The notes under the pieces: model-generated
The model's input: only the letters and a program-made list of their open reading frames with translations
The model's database searches: none
What the model was told of the DNA's origin: nothing
Made by a program: the position numbers and the translations under genes
In this document: piece after piece, positions 42,582-51,440 of the stretch
Position numbering within the stretch: the stretch's first letter is position 1
Layout: each line of letters opens with the position of its first letter
Assembly: GCF_958453765.1 (NCBI RefSeq)
Contig: NZ_CAUDZA010000008.1
Span: forward strand, 10,218-74,217
Source: Phascolarctobacterium_A succinatutens_B
GTDB taxonomy: Bacteria; Bacillota; Negativicutes; Acidaminococcales; Acidaminococcaceae
Direction of reading: 5' to 3'
DNA length: 64,000 nucleotides

Positions 42582-42592
42582 GGAGCGGCATT

Positions 42593-42817
42593 ATGCAAAA
42601 AGAAACTGTAGAAATCACAACAGAATTTATTACTATGGATAAGCTGCTGAAGTTTTCCGGTGTTGCAGATACCGGAGGCCAGGCATTTCTGATGGTTGAA
42701 GATGGCGTTGTCCGCCTGAACGGCCAGCTGGTAACGGAAAAACGTAAAAAAGTACATCCCGGCGATGTAGTAAATATTGATGACCAGATAGAGCTGACCG
42801 TTGCCAAAGAAGCTTAA
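42593..42817 (+). CDS. yaaA: S4-domain RNA-binding protein (YaaA family)
   Basis: 74 aa consisting of one S4 RNA-binding domain: TMDKLLKFSGVADTGGQA, DGVVRLNGQLVTEKRKKV and PGDVV. In Firmicutes this small gene is fixed between dnaN and recF, as here. Exact role unclear in the family. Its stop overlaps the recF ATG by one base. Confidence 0.9.
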   Translation: MQKETVEITTEFITMDKLLKFSGVADTGGQAFLMVEDGVVRLNGQLVTEKRKKVHPGDVVNIDDQIELTVAKEA

Positions 42818-43935
42818 TGAAGATCAACAGTCTTTATGCGGTTAATTTCCGCAACTATGAAAGCTGCAGCCTGCAGCTTTCATCTATGATTAATGTTTTT
42901 TACGGGCAGAACGCCCAAGGAAAAACTAATCTGCTGGAGGCTATTTTTTACAGTGCCTTCGGTATGTCGCACCGTACCTCCGCCGAAGAGGAAATGCTGA
43001 AAATGGGTGCCGACGCTATGGCCGTAGGCGTGGAATACGCCAGCTTCAGCGGCAGCCATGAGGTAAAAATCAAAAAGTACCGTCAGCATGAGCGCTGGCA
43101 GAAGGAAATATTGCTCGACGGTGCGCGCGTGCGTCCCAAGGAGCATTACGGTGCCCTGAATGCGGTGATGTTTTCGCCGGAGGACCTGCAGCTGGTCAAG
43201 GGCGAGCCTGCATTGCGGCGCCGCTTCTTTGATATGCAGATTGCCCAGACTGATCCTGTCTACTACGATTTGCTGCTGAAGTATAACCGTGTTCTGCAGC
43301 AGCGCAACCGCCTTTTGAAGGAGCTGCGCGATAACGGCGGCAGTCCTGAGGTATTGCAGCCCTGGAACGAGGAGTTCATCCGTCTGGCGGCAGCTATTGT
43401 ACGCAGACGTTTGGCAGCGTTGGGCAAGCTGCAGGCTATTGCCGGAGAGATTTATTCATCCATTACTAAGGGCAGCGAAATGCTGCAGGTGCGTTACGAG
43501 CAGAAGGCCAACAACAGTACTTTGCTCTATCCGCAGTCTGCCGCGGAGGATTTTTACCGTGAGCAGCTGTCGGAGCGTCAGCGCCTTGATATCCTGCGCG
43601 GCAATACGGGTATCGGGCCCCACCGCGATGATTTGCAGCTATTGCTCAACGGTCTTTCCTTGCGGGCTTTCGGCTCACAGGGGCAGCAGCGCAGCGGTGC
43701 TCTGGCACTGAAGCTGTCGCAGCTGCAGTATGTCAAAAATGAGTTGGGCGAATTCCCCGTCCTGCTTTTGGATGATGTCATGAGTGAGCTTGATAACAGC
43801 CGCCGCGCTCAGCTGCTGCTGTTTATTGACGGCAGAGTGCAGACCTTTATTACAGTAAATGACCGCGAGCTGATACCGGAGCTCGCCGGCAATGCTTACT
43901 TTAAAATTTCCGGTGGCAGTATAAGCGAGGCCTGA
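42817..43935 (+). CDS. recF: DNA replication and repair protein RecF
   Basis: 372 aa. ABC-type ATPase with Walker A GQNAQGKT (30-37), signature-like SGALALKLSQ and Walker B VLLLDDVMSELD. Loads RecA at gaps as part of RecFOR. Translationally coupled to the S4 gene upstream. Confidence 0.96.
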   Translation: MKINSLYAVNFRNYESCSLQLSSMINVFYGQNAQGKTNLLEAIFYSAFGMSHRTSAEEEMLKMGADAMAVGVEYASFSGSHEVKIKKYRQHERWQKEILLDGARVRPKEHYGALNAVMFSPEDLQLVKGEPALRRRFFDMQIAQTDPVYYDLLLKYNRVLQQRNRLLKELRDNGGSPEVLQPWNEEFIRLAAAIVRRRLAALGKLQAIAGEIYSSITKGSEMLQVRYEQKANNSTLLYPQSAAEDFYREQLSERQRLDILRGNTGIGPHRDDLQLLLNGLSLRAFGSQGQQRSGALALKLSQLQYVKNELGEFPVLLLDDVMSELDNSRRAQLLLFIDGRVQTFITVNDRELIPELAGNAYFKISGGSISEA

Positions 43936-43937
43936 TT

Positions 43938-44717
43938 ATGTATGCTGAGAATTTAGAGGCTGCGGAGGAGGTTATCCGTCGTTTGTTTGATCCGCGCCGT
44001 ACCTATAAAAAGGCTTATATTTCGCCGGAAATCAAGCTGGCCTATCTGCAGCATTATCTGGAAAGCAGATGGACGGAGATTGTTGGCGAAAATCTGGCGC
44101 GCAGCTGTGCTATCGAAAAAATCAGCGGCAGCGAGCTTTATGTGCGCACGGCCAACAGCATGCTGGCCAACGAGCTGTATATGATGCAGCAGCTGTTTCT
44201 GCAAAAAATCAACTCCTTTTTGCTGGGACGCGTGCTGATCAAAAAGGTTTATTTTCATACCGGCAGCTTTTTCAGAAAGCAGCAGCAAAAGGAAAAGCAG
44301 GCCGAGCCGCCTGCCCCGCCTGCGGAATATACCAAATGCCCCGTATGCGGTGCCCAAATGCGCAAGGGCCTGGATATGTGCAGCGTCTGCGAGCGCGAGC
44401 AGCGCGAGGAGCTGCGCAGCAAGCTGGCGGAGCTGCTGCGGATTCAGCCCTGGCTGAAGTATGAAGATTGTCTGGCCTACTATAAATGTGATAAAATATT
44501 ATTTACGGCTGTAAAGGAAAACTTACAAAGCTACTATTTTGAACTGGTGCGCTGCGGCTTTGCCGATAAGAAGGAAAGTTTGCTGGCGGTAATGTTTCTG
44601 CTGGAAAAGCAGCCTGAGGATATTACCCTTGCACTGTATGAAAATGCTTTGACTTATTTAAGGAGGGATCAGGGTGTATCTGCATTTGGGAGTAGATTAC
44701 ATGGTAAAAAACAGTGA
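43938..44717 (+). CDS. DUF721 (DciA-like) protein with zinc ribbon
   Basis: 259 aa. The N-terminal about 105 residues form a DUF721/DciA domain (WTEIVGENLARSC, LYVRTANSMLANEL). A linker rich in Gln, Lys and Pro leads to a zinc ribbon with Cys134, Cys137, Cys148 and Cys151, then a helical C-terminal region. DciA proteins help load the replicative helicase DnaB in bacteria lacking DnaC/DnaI. Family members stand after recF in many Firmicutes, but a loader role here is inference. Two bases after recF; overlaps remB at its 3' end. Confidence 0.83.
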   Translation: MYAENLEAAEEVIRRLFDPRRTYKKAYISPEIKLAYLQHYLESRWTEIVGENLARSCAIEKISGSELYVRTANSMLANELYMMQQLFLQKINSFLLGRVLIKKVYFHTGSFFRKQQQKEKQAEPPAPPAEYTKCPVCGAQMRKGLDMCSVCEREQREELRSKLAELLRIQPWLKYEDCLAYYKCDKILFTAVKENLQSYYFELVRCGFADKKESLLAVMFLLEKQPEDITLALYENALTYLRRDQGVSAFGSRLHGKKQ

Positions 44718-44961
44718 AATAATCGCTATTTTTAATTTGAATCACCCTCAGTCAGTGGTTTATGACGATTTCGTCAAGAAGTACGGCTCCCGCTATAAGG
44801 TTGTCGATGCTTCCGGCGGCGAAGGCTATTACAGCTGCGTTCTGACCAATGATACGATGTATTTGTCCTCGATTTCTTCGGTGACTTTGAAAAAACGCGC
44901 TGAAACAGGTTTTCTGGACGGCGCTGCCTATACTAATTTAGAAATTTTAAAACGGAGGTAA
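44674..44961 (+). CDS. remB: DUF370-family regulator, RemB-like
   Basis: 95 aa from a GTG start, seven bases after AGGAGG. The N-terminus YLHLGVDYMVKNSEIIAIF matches the RemA/RemB (YaaB) family, known for DNA-binding regulators of matrix and osmotic genes in Bacillus. It is slightly longer than Bacillus RemB. The first 44 bases overlap the 3' end of the DUF721 gene in another frame. Position between recF and gyrB is conserved. Confidence 0.85.
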   Translation: MYLHLGVDYMVKNSEIIAIFNLNHPQSVVYDDFVKKYGSRYKVVDASGGEGYYSCVLTNDTMYLSSISSVTLKKRAETGFLDGAAYTNLEILKRR

Positions 44962-44963
44962 AT

Positions 44964-46904
44964 ATGACCCAGGATATTGATATTGAAGAAGCTACAGCGG
45001 TCAAGGGTAACTATAACGCGGAACAGATTCACGTTTTAGAGGGCCTGGAGGCTGTACGCAAAAGACCTGCTATGTATATCGGCAGTACGTCATCCCGCGG
45101 TCTGCACCATCTGGTGTATGAGGTTGTGGACAACAGTATTGACGAGGCTTTGGCCGGCTACTGCAGTGATATCAAGGTAATTATCCATAAGGATAACAGC
45201 ATTACGGTTATCGATAACGGCCGTGGCATTCCCGTGGATATGATGAAAAAGGAAAAGAAGCCTGCTGTTGAGGTTATCATGACAGTATTGCATGCAGGCG
45301 GTAAGTTCGGTGACGGCGGCTATAAGGTTTCCGGCGGTCTGCATGGTGTCGGTGTTACCTGCGTTAACGCTTTGAGTGAGCACATGGAGGTTGAGGTGCG
45401 CCGCGGCGGCAAATGCTACGGCATTGAGTTTGCTAAGGGCAAAACCTCGAAAAAGCTCTATGAAAAGGGCGATTGTGAAACTACCGGTACCACAGTACAT
45501 TTCAAACCGGATGCTACCATTTTTACGGAAACGGAATACAGCTATGATACTCTGCGTCTGCGTATTCGAGAGCTGGCCTTTTTGAATAAGGGCATTACTA
45601 TTTCCCTGACCGATGAGCGTGCGGAGGATAAGAGTGAAACCTTCCATTTCGCCGGCGGTATTATCGAATACGTTGAATTTATGGATAAGGATAAGGATAA
45701 AATTAATCCGAAGCCGATTTATCTGGAGGGTGAAAAGAACGCTGTTATCGTTGAGGTTGCAATGCAATATTGCGATACCTACAGCGAGAATATTTTTACC
45801 TATGTCAACAACATCAACACCGAGGAAGGCGGTACTCATCTCAGCGGCTTCCGTAAGGCGTTGACCCGCACAATTAATGCTTATGCGCGTAAAACCAATA
45901 TGCTCAAAGAAAACGAGGATGCGTTGAGCGGTGATGATGTACGTGAGGGTTTAACTGCAGTTCTGAGCCTGAAGGTGCAGAACCCGCAGTTTGAAAGCCA
46001 GACGAAGATTAAGCTGGGCAACAGCGAGGTTATGCCTATCGTTGATAACTTGGTCGGTGATACTTTGGCCGAGTTTATGGAGGAAAATCCGCAGGTTGCC
46101 AAAAAGCTGGTGGAAAAGGCTATTATTGCTGCACGCGCCCGTCTGGCAGCACGCAAGGCACGTGAGCTGACACGCCGTAAGAACGCTATGGATCTTGGCG
46201 GACTTCCCGGCAAGCTGGCTGACTGCAAGAGCCGTAACGTTGAGGATACCGAGATTTATCTGGTCGAAGGTAACTCCGCAGGCGGCAGTGCCAAACAGGG
46301 ACGTAACAGTGATTTCCAGGCTATTTTGCCGTTGCGCGGTAAAATCCTTAATGTTGAAAAGGCACGTCTTGATAAGGTGCTGAGCAGTGAAGAAATCCGC
46401 AATATGATTACTGCCTTTGGCTGCGGTATCGGCGATGACTTCAATTTGGACAAGGCACGTTATGGCAAGATTATTATTATGACAGATGCCGACGTCGACG
46501 GTGCGCATATCCGTACGCTGCTGTTGACCTTCTTCTACCGTTATATGCAGCCCTTGATTAAGGAAGGCCATGTGTTTATTGCACAGCCGCCGCTGTATTT
46601 AATCCGTAAAAACCAGAAGCAGCATTACTACGCTTACAGCGATGAAGAATTGCAGCAAATCCTCGACGAGGTTGGCCGCGATACTAACCCGTATGTACAG
46701 CGTTACAAAGGCTTAGGCGAGATGAACCCCGGCCAGCTGTGGGAAACAACTATGGATCCTGCTGCACGTACTATTCTGCAGGTTCATCTAGAGGATGCTG
46801 CGGAAGCAGACCGCATTTTCTCCATTCTGATGGGCGATAAGGTTGAGCCGCGCCGTCAGTTTATCGAGGACAATGCGAAGAAGGTTCGTAACCTGGACTT
46901 GTAA
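44964..46904 (+). CDS. gyrB: DNA gyrase subunit B
   Basis: 646 aa. GHKL ATPase with DNGRGIPVD and SGGLHGVGVTCVNALS, transducer domain, then the TOPRIM motifs EGNSAGGSAKQGR and MTDADVDGAHI, and the C-terminal PGQLWETTMDP. ATP-driven half of gyrase. CGGAGG before the ATG. Only two bases after remB. Confidence 0.98.
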   Translation: MTQDIDIEEATAVKGNYNAEQIHVLEGLEAVRKRPAMYIGSTSSRGLHHLVYEVVDNSIDEALAGYCSDIKVIIHKDNSITVIDNGRGIPVDMMKKEKKPAVEVIMTVLHAGGKFGDGGYKVSGGLHGVGVTCVNALSEHMEVEVRRGGKCYGIEFAKGKTSKKLYEKGDCETTGTTVHFKPDATIFTETEYSYDTLRLRIRELAFLNKGITISLTDERAEDKSETFHFAGGIIEYVEFMDKDKDKINPKPIYLEGEKNAVIVEVAMQYCDTYSENIFTYVNNINTEEGGTHLSGFRKALTRTINAYARKTNMLKENEDALSGDDVREGLTAVLSLKVQNPQFESQTKIKLGNSEVMPIVDNLVGDTLAEFMEENPQVAKKLVEKAIIAARARLAARKARELTRRKNAMDLGGLPGKLADCKSRNVEDTEIYLVEGNSAGGSAKQGRNSDFQAILPLRGKILNVEKARLDKVLSSEEIRNMITAFGCGIGDDFNLDKARYGKIIIMTDADVDGAHIRTLLLTFFYRYMQPLIKEGHVFIAQPPLYLIRKNQKQHYYAYSDEELQQILDEVGRDTNPYVQRYKGLGEMNPGQLWETTMDPAARTILQVHLEDAAEADRIFSILMGDKVEPRRQFIEDNAKKVRNLDL

Positions 46905-46936
46905 GCCTGATTGTTGCATAAAAAGAGGTGCTTAAA

Positions 46937-47236
46937 ATGGTTAAGATAAAAAAAGGACTTTCCGATGTAGATATGCTGAAGGGCTTCAGCGAGGAGCTGA
47001 CTTTTGAAAACGGCATGTATGCTGATGAAAAGGTTAAGCAAAGCAAATTGAAAGGTGCTAAGGCACCTGCTAAAAAGGAGCTGCTGCTGCCGGAAGATGC
47101 ACAGGAGCGCCTGAATCGTTTTCTTCTAGAAATCAGCATGGAATGGCTGAAAAACAAGAATGGTGACTGCACCTGGAAGGTTCTTAAGGAAAACGGCCAA
47201 ATTGTGATTAAGCCTGTCGCTGTAGCGAAAAAATAA
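46937..47236 (+). CDS. Small conserved-looking protein, unknown function
   Basis: 99 aa from the ATG at 46937, eight bases after AGAGG (an in-frame GTG nine bases earlier lies in that site). Lys-rich and soluble, with a helical middle (LLLPEDAQERLNRFLLEISMEWL) and a strand-rich end. No domain recognised. It follows gyrB by 32 bases and its stop overlaps the thiamin pyrophosphokinase ATG by one base (TAATG), so the pair is translationally coupled. Confidence 0.75.
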   Translation: MVKIKKGLSDVDMLKGFSEELTFENGMYADEKVKQSKLKGAKAPAKKELLLPEDAQERLNRFLLEISMEWLKNKNGDCTWKVLKENGQIVIKPVAVAKK

Positions 47237-47973
47237 TGGCTGACAAGCTTTTTGTACTGCCTGAGCTGGAGCTGCGTGTAATGTTTCACGTGAAACATCA
47301 CGCTGCTGCTCTTTTCCCTGCTGACACTTTGCTGGTGGTTGCAGGCGGACGCAGACCAAAAACTGAGTGGCTGCACAGCATTAGCAGCGGCAAGAAAATT
47401 TACTGCGCCGACCGCGGCGCTGAGTATTGCCTTGCAGCCAGCTGTGTGCCGGCGGAGCTGTTCGGTGACTGCGACAGCTCGTCACAGGCTGTTTATCAGC
47501 AGGCGCGCGCTGCAGGTACTGCGGTGCACAGCTTCAATCCCGCCAAGGATGATACCGATTTACAGCTTTTGCTGCACAATCTGCCTGAGGGAGATATTCT
47601 TGCCAGCGGCATCTGGGGCGGACGCTTCGACCATTTATACAGCAACGTCTATACTCTGCTGGGAGTAAAAAAGCAGCGTGACTGCCGTGTTATACTGGCG
47701 GATGACAAGGAATTTATGCTGCTGCTGACAGAGGGCGAAAGCGTAGAGCTGAAGCTGCAGGCAGCGGCGGAAGCTGTTTCATTGCTGCCCTTAAGCGAAA
47801 GCACGACAGTAGATTTTACTGGCGTGCGCTGGCCCTTGCAGCAGGCAACGCTGCGTCAGCTCTATCCTTATGCTATCAGCAATGAGGTGCTGGAAGGTGC
47901 CGAAAAAATCTGCTGCACCTGTCACAGCGGTGCTTTAGGACTCTATATCCGTTGGGCGGAAGGCAGTAAATAG
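47236..47973 (+). CDS. thiN: Thiamin pyrophosphokinase
   Basis: 245 aa. Family motifs in order: VVAGGRRP, ADRGAEYCLAA, PAELFGDCDS, KDDTDLQLLL and WGGRFDH. Converts thiamin to thiamin diphosphate with ATP. An N-terminal extension of about 30 residues includes VMFHVKHH, which is the translation of a perfect parS site (47282-47297). No thiamin-synthesis genes are nearby. Confidence 0.87.
   Translation: MADKLFVLPELELRVMFHVKHHAAALFPADTLLVVAGGRRPKTEWLHSISSGKKIYCADRGAEYCLAASCVPAELFGDCDSSSQAVYQQARAAGTAVHSFNPAKDDTDLQLLLHNLPEGDILASGIWGGRFDHLYSNVYTLLGVKKQRDCRVILADDKEFMLLLTEGESVELKLQAAAEAVSLLPLSESTTVDFTGVRWPLQQATLRQLYPYAISNEVLEGAEKICCTCHSGALGLYIRWAEGSK
47282..47297. other. parS centromere site 2, inside thiN
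   Basis: Exact TGTTTCACGTGAAACA within the coding sequence, about 7.5 kb right of dnaA, so the two parS sites roughly flank the origin. Confidence 0.93.
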
Positions 47974-47979
47974 TTAAAA

Positions 47980-48087
47980 GTGAATAGTGAATAGTAAGCA
48001 GTTATTAGTAAATAGTGTATAGTGAAGGTCGTCAGCATTATATACCGGCAACCTAAAGCTAACTACTAACAACTAACCACTACGCAC
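47980..48087. repeat. Short degenerate direct repeats between thiN and the TSUP gene
   Basis: Left part is built from GTGAATAGT-like units (GTGAATAGTGAATAGTAA, GTAAATAGTGTATAGTG). Right part has inverted-sense units (CTAACTACTAACAACTAACCACTA). The two sides could pair into an imperfect hairpin. Confidence 0.55.
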
Positions 48088-48105
48088 CGGAATGAGGGGA
48101 TTTTT

Positions 48106-48882
48106 TTGGAAACTTTTGTGGCGAATTTAGATGCAACGACAGTTATTTTCCTGATAGTTTCAGGCTTTATAGCTTCGTTTATTGATTCAACAGTTGGCGG
48201 CGGCGGTTTAATTTCCACCCCTGCCCTGTTGAGCCTGGGCTTGCCTGTTCCCTATGCTTTGGGAACAAACAAGCTGGCAGCCTCTATCGGCTGCTTTACC
48301 AGCGTGCTCTCCTTTTGGCGCGCCGGTAAAATAAAAAAGGCAGCCTTTACGCTGATGCCGCTTTCCTTTATCGGTTCAGCCTTAGGTGCCTACGTAGTTT
48401 ATCTGCTGCCGGAGCAGCTGATGAAAAATATCATCGTCGTGCTTTTGGTTGCTGTTGCTGTTTATACCTATCGCCGTAAGGATTGGGGCGATGCCGGTAC
48501 GATAGAAAAGCTTGGTATGCAGGCTTTAATCGGTGCCATCGTCATGGCGTTTGCCATGGGCTTTTATGATGGCTTCTTCGGTCCCGGTACAGGCTCCTTC
48601 CTGATTTTTGGCTTTTTATATTTGGGCTATGACTTTGTAACGGCTGCCGGTAATGCCAAGGCGTTGAATTTTGCCAGCGGCGTTGGTGCTCTTGTATCCT
48701 TCGCTGTTAGCGGCACAATTATCTGGAGCTACGGCCTGATTATGGCTGCGGCAATGATTGCCGGTGCTGTTGTCGGTACCCGTCTGGCGATTAAAAAGGG
48801 TGATTCCTATGTGCGTCCCTTGTATTTACTGGTTACTACCCTGCTGATTGGCAAGCAGGTTTATGAGATATTATTAAAATAA
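48106..48882 (+). CDS. TSUP-family transporter (TauE/SafE)
   Basis: 258 aa from a TTG start after GAGGGG. About eight membrane helices in two repeats; each repeat has the family's glycine-rich motif (FIDSTVGGGGLISTPAL, and GFYDGFFGPGTGSF). The family exports or imports sulfite, sulfoacetate or other small organosulfur anions across the inner membrane. Substrate unassigned. No sulfur genes adjoin it. Confidence 0.88.
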   Translation: METFVANLDATTVIFLIVSGFIASFIDSTVGGGGLISTPALLSLGLPVPYALGTNKLAASIGCFTSVLSFWRAGKIKKAAFTLMPLSFIGSALGAYVVYLLPEQLMKNIIVVLLVAVAVYTYRRKDWGDAGTIEKLGMQALIGAIVMAFAMGFYDGFFGPGTGSFLIFGFLYLGYDFVTAAGNAKALNFASGVGALVSFAVSGTIIWSYGLIMAAAMIAGAVVGTRLAIKKGDSYVRPLYLLVTTLLIGKQVYEILLK

Positions 48883-48951
48883 CCTGTGCTGAGGCACTCT
48901 GCCCCGGTTATCTGGTTGTGATATTGTTTTTTGTAAAGGAAAGGTGATAAA

Positions 48952-51402
48952 GTGGATTTAGAAAATACCACTGGTAAAGTTCTTCCCGTATATATCGAAG
49001 AGGAAATGCAAAAATCCTATATCGATTATGCGATGAGCGTTATCATCCAACGTGCTTTACCTGATGTCCGCGATGGTCTGAAGCCTGTACATCGCCGTAT
49101 TTTATACGCAATGCAGGAAGCAGGCATGACTCCGACGAAGCCCTATAAAAAATCCGCTCGTATCGTCGGTGACGTTTTAGGTAAATATCACCCTCATGGT
49201 GATATTTCTGTATATGATGCAATCGTGCGCCTGGCGCAGGATTTCTCTACCCGCTATCTGATGGTAGACGGCCATGGTAACTTCGGCAGTATTGACGGCG
49301 ACAGTCCGGCAGCAATGCGTTATACCGAGGTACGTATGGCTAAAATTGCTGAGGCAATGCTCGAGGATATCGAAAAGGATACAGTTGATTTTGTACCTAA
49401 CTATGATGAATCCTTAAAGGAGCCCAGCGTACTTCCTTCTAAGGTCCCTGCTCTGCTGATTAACGGCAGTGCCGGTATTGCGGTAGGTATGGCTACTAAC
49501 ATTCCGCCGCACAATCTGTGCGAGGTTGTTAACGGCCTTGTTATGCTGATTGATAACCCTGATGTAGAAATTCCGCAGCTGATGACGGCTATCAAAGGCC
49601 CTGACTTCCCAACCGGTGCCTGCATTTTGGGCAAGGAAGGCATTACCAGCGCTTATAACACCGGCCGCGGCGTAGTAAAAATCCGCGCCAAGGCTGAAAT
49701 TGTGCCTGCCAACAAGGGCAAGCACCATATCGTTATTACCGAAATCCCCTACCAGGTTAATAAAGCTAACCTGATTAAGGATATTGCTAACCTGGCTAAG
49801 GACGGCGTAATCGAAGGCATTACTAAGGTTGATGACTTCTCCAGCCTTAAAGACGGCATGAAGATTGTTGTTGAGCTTAAGAGTGATGCTGTACCTGACG
49901 TTGTTCTCAACCGTCTGTACAAGCATACCGCCCTGCAGAGCTCCTTTGGTATCATCATGCTGGCGCTGGTTAACGGCCAGCCGCGTGTCCTGAACCTTAA
50001 GCAGGTGCTGGAATACTATCTGGAGCACCAGAAGGACGTTATTACCAGACGTACACGCTACGAGCTGGGCAAGGCTAAGGACAGAGCTCACATCTTAGAG
50101 GGCTTGAAGATTGCCCTGGATAATATTGATGCTGTAATCAGCACCATCCGCGGCAGCGCAACAGCAGAAATTGCCCGCACCGCTTTGATGGAAAACTTTA
50201 AACTGAGCCAGCGTCAGGCACAGGCTATTCTGGATATGCGTCTGCAGCGCCTGACCGGCCTGGAGCGCAAGAAGATTGACGAAGAATATGCCGACCTGCT
50301 GGAAACTATTGACTGGCTGGAAAGCGTATTGGCAGATGAGCATAAGGTTATGAACATTATCAAGGAAGACCTGCAGGAAATGAAGAAGCGCTTTGGCGAC
50401 GAGCGTCGTACCGAAATTTCTATCGACAGCTCCGAAATGGATATCGAGGATCTGATTGCCGAAGAGGATATCGTTGTAACCATCAGCCATCAGGGCTACA
50501 TCAAACGCCAGACTTTGGATAACTTCCGCAGCCAAAAACGCGGTGGCGTAGGCAAAACCGGCGGCAGCGGCAAGAAGATTGATGATTCAGCAGAGCATCT
50601 CTTCCTCTCCACTACTCACCATAACATTCTCTTCTTTACCAACCGTGGCCGTGTATATCGCCAGAAGGGCTATGAAATCCCGGAAGCAAGCCGCACTGCC
50701 AAGGGCACAGCTATTATCAATCTGCTGGCACTGATGCCTGGTGAAAAGATTACAGCTGTTATTCCGGTGAAGGAATTCAGAGAAGAGCAGTACATGTTTA
50801 TGGCTACCAATAAGGGTACTGTCAAGAAAATCAACCTCAAGGATCTGGAAAGCGTCCGCAAAAACGGCATGATTGCTATTAATCTGGACGATGATGAGGA
50901 CCTGATCGGTGTAGAGCTGACTGACGGAAACAGCGAAATTATTTTGGCAACCCGTAACGGTATTGCCATCCGCTTCGATGAGCAGGATGTACGTACCATG
51001 GGACGCACCGCGCACGGTGTAAAGGGTATTTCCCTTAACTACGGCGATGAGGTTGTAGCTATGGACAGCGTTTCCGATGAGGATTCCGAGGTACTGACGG
51101 CAACCGAATTCGGCATGGGCAAGCGTACTGAGGTTAAGGAATACCGTAAGCAGACTCGCGGCGGCAAAGGTATCATCAACATGAAGATTACCGAAAAAAC
51201 CGGTCTTGTGATTGGTATGAAGGTTATTAACCCGGCGCAGGAAATCATGATGATTACCGCGGCCGGTCTGATTATCCGTACCGATGTGGACCAGATTTCC
51301 CAATATGGCCGTAATACTCAGGGCGTAAAGCTGATGACCTTGAATGATGATGACAAGGTTGTTTCTTTGGCAGCAATCCATCATGAAGAGGATGCTGAAT
51401 AA
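48952..51402 (+). CDS. gyrA: DNA gyrase subunit A
   Basis: 816 aa from a GTG start after AAAGGTG. Catalytic Tyr in AAMRYTEVRM. Breakage-reunion domain to about 480, then the C-terminal beta-pinwheel with the GyrA box as QKRGGVG, so this is gyrase rather than topoisomerase IV. The quinolone region reads HPHGDISVYDAIVRLAQ: the residue matching E. coli Ser83 is Ile85 (ATT, 49204-49206), while Asp89 (E. coli Asp87) is kept. Ile at this position confers resistance in several genera. Confidence 0.97.
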   Translation: MDLENTTGKVLPVYIEEEMQKSYIDYAMSVIIQRALPDVRDGLKPVHRRILYAMQEAGMTPTKPYKKSARIVGDVLGKYHPHGDISVYDAIVRLAQDFSTRYLMVDGHGNFGSIDGDSPAAMRYTEVRMAKIAEAMLEDIEKDTVDFVPNYDESLKEPSVLPSKVPALLINGSAGIAVGMATNIPPHNLCEVVNGLVMLIDNPDVEIPQLMTAIKGPDFPTGACILGKEGITSAYNTGRGVVKIRAKAEIVPANKGKHHIVITEIPYQVNKANLIKDIANLAKDGVIEGITKVDDFSSLKDGMKIVVELKSDAVPDVVLNRLYKHTALQSSFGIIMLALVNGQPRVLNLKQVLEYYLEHQKDVITRRTRYELGKAKDRAHILEGLKIALDNIDAVISTIRGSATAEIARTALMENFKLSQRQAQAILDMRLQRLTGLERKKIDEEYADLLETIDWLESVLADEHKVMNIIKEDLQEMKKRFGDERRTEISIDSSEMDIEDLIAEEDIVVTISHQGYIKRQTLDNFRSQKRGGVGKTGGSGKKIDDSAEHLFLSTTHHNILFFTNRGRVYRQKGYEIPEASRTAKGTAIINLLALMPGEKITAVIPVKEFREEQYMFMATNKGTVKKINLKDLESVRKNGMIAINLDDDEDLIGVELTDGNSEIILATRNGIAIRFDEQDVRTMGRTAHGVKGISLNYGDEVVAMDSVSDEDSEVLTATEFGMGKRTEVKEYRKQTRGGKGIINMKITEKTGLVIGMKVINPAQEIMMITAAGLIIRTDVDQISQYGRNTQGVKLMTLNDDDKVVSLAAIHHEEDAE

Positions 51403-51440
51403 ATTTGTTTATTTGTTTTAACGTATATGTTTTCTAGAAA

